Assembly (NCBI GenBank): GCA_021789095.1
Contig: JAJYJX010000059.1
Span: forward strand, 1 to 12,748
Direction: 5' to 3'
Length of the DNA stretch: 12,748 nucleotides
Source of the DNA: a bacterium
GTDB taxonomy: Bacteria; JAMCPX01
The position numbers were made by a program, and so were the translations under genes. The notes under the pieces are model-generated. The model was not told where the DNA came from, did not search any database, and saw only the letters and a list, made by a program, of their open reading frames with translations. This document shows positions 7,583 to 12,748 of this stretch, one piece after another. Every line of letters begins with the position of its first letter. The first letter of the stretch is position 1.

Positions 7583-9258
7583 TCTTCCGCCTGAATAACA
7601 TTATTTTTTAACAGTGTGTTCATAATATCCATTCCAGCCTGCGGATCCGGATTGAGCAGAAACGAGGATGTCAATATGTCATTCTTACCGTTGAATATTC
7701 TTGTCAGCTCCTCCTTTTCTTCATCTGCGTTGAATCGGTGCGACGGATTAATTATAAACCTTTTTTTAAAACTTCCGAATACAGGTTCAATTCTTCTGAC
7801 CTCATCCAGGAGCCTTAATCCGTCCATCAACAGTGTCTGCGTATCTATGTCTATTCTTGGCTCACCTATAATATCCTTAAACTTTATATCAAATTCCCCT
7901 TCTGTGAGGAACAGTATCCTATACACGGCATTTGCCCTTGTGAGATCGCCATAATAGGCATCTACCAGTCTGCCTTTATTGAATAATAACCATCCAATCT
8001 CGTTTGCATCGTTTATCTGTATCGTTCCCGATTTTCTGTTCAGTTCCAGCATCTGTATAAGTTCCACTATTGATATATCCTGCAGATTACCCGTAAATCT
8101 TGTTGTACTGCTGGAATCTGCCGGCCTGCTTGACATGCTCAAAAACACAGTCTTTTGTCCCTGATCAGTAGCGGTAAATTTTATGAGTTTAAGAATAAAC
8201 AGGGTATAGAGAAATCTATATGCATCGTCATGGGCCAGTCCGCTTTTACCTATCAACTCATACATACTTCTTTTACCATTAATCAGACTCATTAATCTGT
8301 TAAAGGATTGCGGAAATTTAAAATCTTCTATATTGAAAATATTATCAGGCGTAAAACTTACCACTTCGCCCTGAGCCTCCAGCTTCTTCTTTATGTATTC
8401 TAAGTCTGTTTTAATTTTTATTCCTTCGAACAGAACAATCGGGAATGATTCCTTTATCGATGTCATTTCTTTTATGCCGCCGATCTTTTCTTCCTTCGTA
8501 TACTCTATGCCTTCCCATAAAAACATATCCAGTATTATTGCCTTCATATGGTCAGAAACAGCATGTTCCAGGACATCATCCCCTATGGCTCCAAGCGTTA
8601 TAAGCGCATCTCCCAGCCTTATGCCTGTTTTATTCATTATATCATAAGCTGCTCCTAAAACACCTTCTGTTACAAGACCTTTATTTATAAGCCATTTATC
8701 GAGTCTTTCATTATCGTTATTGCTTACAGCAAAAACTGGATTGCCTCCGTCCCAGTAAATTTCCTTTACCGTGCCGCTCTTGCCGTAGCAGGTTGTCTTT
8801 CCGGTCCATAACATATGAGCGAATTCGGAAAGCATTTCTTCAGCTGTCTCAGCTGTATATATTTCGAGTTTTTCGCTTGGGAGATCGTACGATTCTGCTC
8901 TTTTCAACAGAGACATTAATTCTTCTTCATTCACGGGCTTTTTTAACAGCGCATGTATACCCCATCTTTTATTAACATTTTCCTGCTTATTATCCGGAAT
9001 GCTGTTCATAAATACTATGAACTTGGCATATTCACCATGAGGCGTGCCCTTGAGGCGTTTGACAAGCTGATAACCATTCAAACCTGGTAACAGGCTGTCA
9101 ACAATGACGATCTTATACGCATACTTGCCTATAGCATCGATAGCTTCTATCGGTGAAGAAGCAGCATCGTAGACATAATTGTTATCGCGCAGCATATTCT
9201 CGATGCTGTTTTTAATATCCGGCAGCCATATAACTGTTAGCAGTTGGTGTGATTTCAT
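7579..9258 (-). CDS. receiver-like and double PATAN/DUF4388 regulator
   Basis: First gene of the minus-strand operon, 559 residues from the chosen start. Residues about 6-120 form a CheY-like receiver: the phospho-acceptor Asp is kept (D54 in IVDSLLPG) and so is the Lys of KKPV (K107), but the acidic pair after strand 1 is missing, replaced by VIWLPD (9-14). Residues about 130-255 resemble a PATAN/DUF4388 domain ([17 protein letters not shown], then [12 protein letters not shown], 214-225). Residues about 388-465 are a clear second copy ([44 protein letters not shown]). PATAN domains mediate protein interactions in PatA- and FrzS-like motility or polarity regulators. A longer frame opens at an ATG at 9303, but that codon lies inside the promoter spacer, so I chose the ATG at 9258. 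The stop overlaps the next start (ATGA). Confidence 0.87.
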   Translation of the reverse strand: MKSHQLLTVIWLPDIKNSIENMLRDNNYVYDAASSPIEAIDAIGKYAYKIVIVDSLLPGLNGYQLVKRLKGTPHGEYAKFIVFMNSIPDNKQENVNKRWGIHALLKKPVNEEELMSLLKRAESYDLPSEKLEIYTAETAEEMLSEFAHMLWTGKTTCYGKSGTVKEIYWDGGNPVFAVSNNDNERLDKWLINKGLVTEGVLGAAYDIMNKTGIRLGDALITLGAIGDDVLEHAVSDHMKAIILDMFLWEGIEYTKEEKIGGIKEMTSIKESFPIVLFEGIKIKTDLEYIKKKLEAQGEVVSFTPDNIFNIEDFKFPQSFNRLMSLINGKRSMYELIGKSGLAHDDAYRFLYTLFILKLIKFTATDQGQKTVFLSMSSRPADSSSTTRFTGNLQDISIVELIQMLELNRKSGTIQINDANEIGWLLFNKGRLVDAYYGDLTRANAVYRILFLTEGEFDIKFKDIIGEPRIDIDTQTLLMDGLRLLDEVRRIEPVFGSFKKRFIINPSHRFNADEEKEELTRIFNGKNDILTSSFLLNPDPQAGMDIMNTLLKNNVIQAEE

Positions 9259-9294
9259 ATATATAATTTGATAAAGACATTTATTGTAAAAAAC

Positions 9295-9323
9295 AGTATA
9301 CATACTTATTGCAAACCGGTCAA
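9295..9323 (-). promoter_or_regulatory. sigma70-type promoter of the minus-strand operon
   Basis: On the minus strand the -35 element TTGACC (9318-9323) and -10 element TATACT (9295-9300) are separated by exactly 17 bases. Transcription would start near 9288, giving a leader of about 30 bases before the ATG at 9258. This is the only strong promoter match I see for the nine-gene operon. Not experimentally shown. Confidence 0.6.
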
Positions 9324-9336
9324 GAAAAGGTATGAT
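9309..9336 (+). promoter_or_regulatory. candidate promoter of the rpmH operon (P1)
   Basis: TTGCAA (9309-9314), a 16-base spacer and TATGAT (9331-9336) give a plausible sigma70-type promoter for the plus strand. It would start near 9343, with a leader of about 65 bases before rpmH. It overlaps the minus-strand promoter, so the two may compete for RNA polymerase. Confidence 0.42.
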
Positions 9337-9352
9337 AAGATATTTACACTGC

Positions 9353-9382
9353 TTGACAGTATTGTTACTATATGGTTACTAA
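9353..9382 (+). promoter_or_regulatory. candidate second promoter of the rpmH operon (P2)
   Basis: A perfect -35 TTGACA lies at 9353-9358, but the -10 position holds only a weak match (TACTAA at 9377-9382, 18-base spacer). It could be a second promoter using an activator or a chance hexamer. Confidence 0.28.
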
Positions 9383-9397
9383 ACAAAGATCGATATT

Positions 9398-9402
9398 GGA
9401 GA
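9398..9402 (+). promoter_or_regulatory. ribosome binding site of rpmH
   Basis: GGAGA stands six bases before the ATG at 9409. It confirms that L34 starts there and not at the upstream in-frame ATG near 9268, which would add a non-homologous 47-residue extension. Confidence 0.8.
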
Positions 9403-9408
9403 CAAAAA

Positions 9409-9564
9409 ATGAAAAGAACATATCAGCCCCATAACATAAAAAGAGCAAGGACACATGGTTTTTTATCGCGTATGGAAACCCGTTCCGGCAGGACAGTTAT
9501 AAACAAGAGAAGGGCGAAAGGCAGGCGCCGCCTGACAGTTAAAATCGGTGGTAAGCCATTTTAA
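9409..9564 (+). CDS. rpmH: 50S ribosomal protein L34
   Basis: A 51-residue, strongly basic protein of the large ribosomal subunit, where it binds 23S rRNA near the exit tunnel region. The sequence begins [18 protein letters not shown], contains [19 protein letters not shown] and ends in the lysine-rich KIGGKPF tail; this is the full L34 family pattern. Family members are about 44-52 residues, so the protein is complete. The start is set by the GGAGA at 9398-9402. It is the first gene of the rpmH-rnpA-yidD-yidC cluster, and its last codons overlap the probable start of rnpA. Confidence 0.97.
   Translation: MKRTYQPHNIKRARTHGFLSRMETRSGRTVINKRRAKGRRRLTVKIGGKPF
9547..9551 (+). promoter_or_regulatory. 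possible ribosome binding site of rnpA within rpmH
   Basis: GGTGG lies six bases before the ATT at 9558, the inferred rnpA start. It also encodes the conserved Gly-Gly of L34, so it would be present anyway; support is weak. Confidence 0.3.
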
Positions 9565-9896
9565 AGATTCGCGGTCTCTCTAAAAAAGAAAAGATTGTTT
9601 CATCTGCTGATTTCGAGTCTATAAAACATAAAAACAATAAATCAGAAACAGCCCATTTTATCATACTGGGGCGTACAAATTCGTTGAATACACCAAGATT
9701 AGGCATTATAGTTAGCAGAAAAGTCGGTAATGCTGCAAAAAGAAACAGGATAAAAAGGTTGATAAGAACATTCTTTAGATTACATAAGAATAACATGCAC
9801 AATACCGATTATATCTTTATAGCTAAAAATGACATAGACACCCCCGGATATGGACAGGTAGAAAAAGAACTGGCAAAAGCAGTATGCATAAAATAA
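9558..9896 (+). CDS. rnpA: ribonuclease P protein component, apparent ATT start
   Basis: This small basic protein binds the RNase P RNA and helps it cleave the 5' leader from pre-tRNAs. The family signature is unmistakable: [16 protein letters not shown] (residues 7-22) matches the N-terminal L-x-K-x-x-[RK]-[IL]...F region, and [19 protein letters not shown] (46-64) followed by IKRLIR is the RNR box. The frame runs from a TAA at 9552-9554 to the TAA at 9894-9896, and between that first stop and the RNR box there is no ATG or GTG; the first TTG (9684) would delete the first 42 residues. An ATT at 9558 gives 112 residues, the normal length; an ATT at 9567 is the alternative. The start overlaps the rpmH stop, so coupled translation is likely. 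The identity is secure and the start is inferred. The 3' end overlaps yidD by 13 bases. Confidence 0.88.
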   Translation: MLKIRGLSKKEKIVSSADFESIKHKNNKSETAHFIILGRTNSLNTPRLGIIVSRKVGNAAKRNRIKRLIRTFFRLHKNNMHNTDYIFIAKNDIDTPGYGQVEKELAKAVCIK

Positions 9897-10114
9897 AGTT
9901 AATTGCTAATACACTGGTAATATACATTATAAAGCTCTACAGGACCACAATATCACCCTTACTTGGGGCAACATGCAGGTTTAACCCGACATGCTCGGAA
10001 TATGCTATTACGGCCATACAAAGATATGGGATCTTGAGAGGAGGCTCATTGTCCGCAAAAAGGATCCTGAAATGTCACCCGTTCCATCCCGGGGGAAATG
10101 ATCCGGTACCCTGA
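9884..10114 (+). CDS. yidD: membrane protein insertion efficiency factor YidD
   Basis: A 76-residue inner-membrane-associated protein that assists insertion of proteins by YidC and Sec. The family hallmarks are all present: [10 protein letters not shown] (19-28), [11 protein letters not shown] (31-41) and [14 protein letters not shown] (63-76), including three conserved cysteines. An N-terminal amphipathic or hydrophobic helix (about 5-18) fits peripheral membrane attachment. The length is typical and the C-terminus ends right at the DPVP motif. The ATG lies inside the last codons of rnpA (13-base overlap), and the stop is separated from the yidC ATG by a single base, so the three genes are translated as a tight unit. 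Confidence 0.96.
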   Translation: MHKIKLIANTLVIYIIKLYRTTISPLLGATCRFNPTCSEYAITAIQRYGILRGGSLSAKRILKCHPFHPGGNDPVP

Positions 10115-10115
10115 C

Positions 10116-11741
10116 ATGGAAAACAGAACTCTATTAGCAATAGTTTTATCATTTTTGGTGCTTTTCATTTACCAGTTGTTTTTTGCACCCGCACCGGGGA
10201 AAAAAGTCACGCCAAAGCCTGTACCTCAAACGGTGCAGCAACAGCCAACCGCACAACAAAATGTTATATATCCACGTAAGAGTAATGATAATGTTCCGGG
10301 ATCGAAAATAATATATGTAAGTACTCCGTTTTATAATGCAGAGCTTTCAACCAATAATTTTACGATAATGCACTGGTATTTAAAGGATTACAGAACCGAA
10401 CTTGAGAAAACCAGCCCGCCTGTAGAAGTCATAGGTCGTGTAAAGGGAGTTGCTTATCCTATGTGGGAAAGTTTTGACGGCTCAAGCTTCACAATGTCTT
10501 CAAACATAAGCTATGCATGTTCTGCATTGAGCGCTACTATTAAAGACACGGATAACCATGAACAAATTGCATGCTCTCACAGAGCAGGTTCAATTGGTAT
10601 AAAGAAAGTCATTACATTCTATGGAAATTCTTATACTGCAACTGTTACACTTGAACTCACAAATTATTCAGATAAACCTGTTGTAGAGAGGCTGGGGGTA
10701 AACTGGAGCGGATTATCGGGTGAGCTGGGATCAAGGTATGATATTGCCGATGGAATTGTATTAATAAACAACAGCAGGGAGACCATTGAAGCTAAATCCC
10801 TTAACCTTTCAAAATCTTATGATGGTATAATACAGTGGTTCGGCCTTGAGAACAGGTATTTCATTCAGACGGTCTTGCCGCATGAGCCCGAGCAGTCACA
10901 TCTCTACGCGGCAAGAATAAATAAACCAGAGAACGGCCTGATTCCTTTGCTGCTTACTTATGTTTACAACCCCGTGACCGTCGGGCCGCATTCAACCGGG
11001 AGCAAGACATACACTATATTTCTCGGTCCGAAGGACATCGACTTCCTGAACAGGGCAGGCTCCCACCTCGGCAGGGCACTGTATTTTGGCTGGTCAGATG
11101 TAATAGCCAAACCGCTTTTTTACGTTATGAAATTCATTAACAGATTTGTGGGCAATTATGGATGGACAATATTCATCCTGACCATATTGATACGGATCAT
11201 ATTGTTTCCGATCGGACAGATCGGCTTTAAATCAATGCGACAGATGCAGAAGATAGCGCCAAAGATCAATGAGCTTAAAGAGAAATATAAGAATGATAAA
11301 GAACGCCTGTACAGGGAAACAACAAATCTTTACAGGAGCTATAAAATAAATCCTCTCGGAGGATGTCTTCCGATGCTTATGCAGATACCCATATTCTTTG
11401 CACTGTATGAAGTTTTACTGCTTTCAATAGAGTTAAGGCATGCTCCATTCATATGGTGGATAAACGACCTGTCCGCACCGGATACCATTGGTACAGTTTA
11501 TTTGGCAGGTATGCATATAGGCATTCATATACTGCCTTTAATAATGGGCGTTACCATGCTATTCCAGCAACTGCTTACACCGACGACAGCAAGCCAGGCG
11601 CAGGCAAAAATGATGATCTGGCTAATGCCCATAGTTCTTACAGTATTATTTTGGGGCTTCCCGGCAGGCCTTGTTCTTTATTGGACTGTAAACAACATTT
11701 TCAGTATAGGCCAGCAGTACTATATTTTAAAGAAATACTGA
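10116..11741 (+). CDS. yidC: membrane protein insertase YidC
   Basis: YidC inserts and folds inner-membrane proteins, alone or with SecYEG. The 541-residue protein begins MENRTLLAIVLSFLVLFIYQ, the standard first membrane segment (about 5-23). A Pro/Gln-rich linker and a large periplasmic P1 beta domain follow (about 60-325), typical of Gram-negative YidC. The conserved core contains TM2 with the groove arginine (R360, equivalent to E. coli R366), a cytoplasmic coiled hairpin (373-410), NPLGGCLPMLMQIPIFFALY (412-431), the SPTT-like LTPTTA (487-492) and the last segment FPAGLVLYWTVNN (515-527). The C-tail is very short (ILKKY), without the basic extension seen in some lineages. I chose the ATG at 10116 because MENRT is the family start; an in-frame ATG at 10098 would add six residues. 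Its stop overlaps the lipoprotein gene's ATG (TGATG). Confidence 0.97.
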   Translation: MENRTLLAIVLSFLVLFIYQLFFAPAPGKKVTPKPVPQTVQQQPTAQQNVIYPRKSNDNVPGSKIIYVSTPFYNAELSTNNFTIMHWYLKDYRTELEKTSPPVEVIGRVKGVAYPMWESFDGSSFTMSSNISYACSALSATIKDTDNHEQIACSHRAGSIGIKKVITFYGNSYTATVTLELTNYSDKPVVERLGVNWSGLSGELGSRYDIADGIVLINNSRETIEAKSLNLSKSYDGIIQWFGLENRYFIQTVLPHEPEQSHLYAARINKPENGLIPLLLTYVYNPVTVGPHSTGSKTYTIFLGPKDIDFLNRAGSHLGRALYFGWSDVIAKPLFYVMKFINRFVGNYGWTIFILTILIRIILFPIGQIGFKSMRQMQKIAPKINELKEKYKNDKERLYRETTNLYRSYKINPLGGCLPMLMQIPIFFALYEVLLLSIELRHAPFIWWINDLSAPDTIGTVYLAGMHIGIHILPLIMGVTMLFQQLLTPTTASQAQAKMMIWLMPIVLTVLFWGFPAGLVLYWTVNNIFSIGQQYYILKKY

Positions 11742-12748
11742 TGAAAAACATTATTACCATTACCTTTATCTATGCAATAATAAGCGGATGTGTTTACACA
11801 CCCAAATGTACACCTCCGCCGGCTGATTCAATAGATGGACCTGTTGCTATTATAGTTCAACCAAACAATATGTTCTACGTGATCAACAGCAATGGCGATT
11901 CAAGGTACTGTTCAAGTTATATATCCAAGATTTCCCTGTCCTCGCCAACGCAGCCTTCTTATAACGGTGTAATACCTATACGCTATAAAGGTTCAGATAT
12001 ATCGTTTGTAGCAGGCGCTTATATATCTTCATCGGGTCTCCTGTGGCTTACGGACAGGTCAAACAACAGGGTACTGATCTTCGATACCTCTCTTAATACC
12101 GTAACATCTACTGTATCGGTCGGATCGAATCCTGTCTCAATTGCACCTGCAGAAAATGTAAACGGAGATCAATTACTCCTTGTATGCAATCTTTCCTCGA
12201 ATGATGTATCAATAGTTTCATCGGATCAGCAAAAAGAATTATACAGAATCCCGCTTACAAACAACGGGATTGGTGCATCACCGCTCAATTCCGTTGTAAC
12301 GCCAGCTCCTGTCAGTATTAACAGCCAGCCACCCGACCTATATGCCTATATAACAAGAGGGGCCGACAGTAATATTTCAGTTGTGTCAATAAATAACCGC
12401 TGCGAATTCAACCCTGCCTTCCCCAGTTCTGCATCCGTGCCTGTATTTAATACCGTTACGACCGGCAACACCGCCACAATGTCAAGTGTACAAACACATA
12501 ACTGCCTGACAAAATCAGAGCTGTGGACATTAAGTTTTACGCCTGCTGCCTCGGATTTCATCGTGGACGGTTCTGTATCAGGCGGGATGAAGACACATGC
12601 ACGTATAGGCATACCCTATACTTCCGACAACGGTTATGTTGGTTTCACAGTATATGAACCTCTTTATACCTATGTTTCGGGAGATAATTTTACTTTTTAC
12701 ACAACAGCATCGTACGGACTGATAAATATCCAGAATATCCCGGGTACG
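11741..12748 (+). CDS. predicted lipoprotein with beta-propeller-like repeats (3' end outside window)
   Basis: An open frame of 336 codons runs from the ATG at 11741 to the window edge without a stop. The first 17 residues are a short lipoprotein signal peptide: MKN, a hydrophobic core ITITFIYAII and the lipobox ISGC with the lipidated Cys at 17. The mature protein is Ser/Thr/Asn-rich. Segments such as LLWLTDRSNNRVLIFDT (100-116) and LLLVCNLSSNDVSIVSSD (145-162) resemble NHL or YVTN-type propeller blades; VSINSQPPDLYAYI and NISVVSI near 191-217 look like another blade. Extra Cys residues at 23, 58, 149, 221 and 255 could form disulfides. The start overlaps the yidC stop by one base, so it belongs to that operon and probably depends on coupled translation, since only a weak AAAGAAA precedes it. 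I do not recognise a named family; an envelope-anchored binding role is inferred. Confidence 0.8.
   Translation, partial: MKNIITITFIYAIISGCVYTPKCTPPPADSIDGPVAIIVQPNNMFYVINSNGDSRYCSSYISKISLSSPTQPSYNGVIPIRYKGSDISFVAGAYISSSGLLWLTDRSNNRVLIFDTSLNTVTSTVSVGSNPVSIAPAENVNGDQLLLVCNLSSNDVSIVSSDQQKELYRIPLTNNGIGASPLNSVVTPAPVSINSQPPDLYAYITRGADSNISVVSINNRCEFNPAFPSSASVPVFNTVTTGNTATMSSVQTHNCLTKSELWTLSFTPAASDFIVDGSVSGGMKTHARIGIPYTSDNGYVGFTVYEPLYTYVSGDNFTFYTTASYGLINIQNIPGT

Noticed and set aside
9268-9408. N-terminal extension of L34 from an upstream in-frame ATG
   Set aside because: It would add 47 residues absent from the L34 family and crosses the promoter region; the ATG at 9409 has a GGAGA at the right distance.
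9304-9408. Replication origin next to rpmH
   Set aside because: rpmH is often near oriC and dnaA, but I find no TTATCCACA-type DnaA box or AT-rich iteron set here and no dnaA gene.
9539-9802. Minus-strand open frame opposite rnpA
   Set aside because: It is hydrophobic only because it complements the Lys/Asn/Arg-rich rnpA codons, and rnpA on the plus strand is unmistakable.
9684-9896. Short rnpA from the TTG at 9684
   Set aside because: It would lose the conserved N-terminal 42 residues while the upstream frame is open and matches the family.
10098-10115. yidC start at 10098
   Set aside because: It adds six residues (MIRYPD) before the family-typical MENRTLL start and overlaps the yidD end; the ATG at 10116 fits better.
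12346-12612. Minus-strand open frame of about 88 codons
   Set aside because: It lies wholly within the lipoprotein frame on the other strand and has no recognisable motif or ribosome binding site.
1-12748. CRISPR array, tRNA, rRNA, insertion sequence or phage genes
   Set aside because: I saw no regularly spaced direct repeats, no tRNA-like cloverleaf, no transposase motif and no terminal inverted repeats; the coding density is that of ordinary chromosome.

Overview
The window reads as a piece of a bacterial chromosome, by eye moderately AT-rich, from a Gram-negative lineage. A lipobox lipoprotein, a YidC with a large periplasmic P1 domain and a SPOR-like membrane protein support the Gram-negative call. 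An MglA-family polarity GTPase, a TPR protein with an RKRP-V-FPF tail and two PATAN/DUF4388 segments behind a receiver resemble the former Deltaproteobacteria (Myxococcota/Desulfobacterota) or a nearby phylum. No rRNA or tRNA is present to settle the taxonomy. I see no mobile element, CRISPR array, tRNA or rRNA.

The layout is two divergent operons back to back around position 9300. Leftward (9258 to 1, minus strand) runs a compact nine-gene operon: a receiver-PATAN-PATAN regulator, a zinc-ribbon membrane protein, birA, coaX, a TPR protein, an EF-G-like GTPase, a single-pass SPOR-like protein, an unrecognised repeat protein with an array of LPS-D/N/S/E motifs, and an MglA-family GTPase cut by the window edge. 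Junctions are ATGA or TAATG overlaps or gaps of 1 to 19 bases, so one transcript is likely. A good sigma70-type promoter (TTGACC, 17-base spacer, TATACT) sits just upstream.

Rightward (9409 to the window end, plus strand) runs the conserved rpmH-rnpA-yidD-yidC cluster: ribosomal protein L34, the RNase P protein, YidD and the YidC insertase. A large partial lipoprotein gene with beta-propeller-like repeats overlaps the yidC stop by one base, where many genomes have jag and mnmE. No dnaA and no DnaA-box cluster is visible on the other side of rpmH.

The points most worth a second look are: (i) the minus-strand operon itself, which joins a polarity GTPase, a translation-factor-like GTPase with a broken G3 motif, a receiver lacking its acidic pocket, an envelope-spanning protein and the LPS-motif protein; (ii) rnpA, whose full-length frame has no ATG, GTG or TTG start and seems to begin at an ATT overlapping the end of rpmH; and (iii) the divergent promoters, which share DNA.
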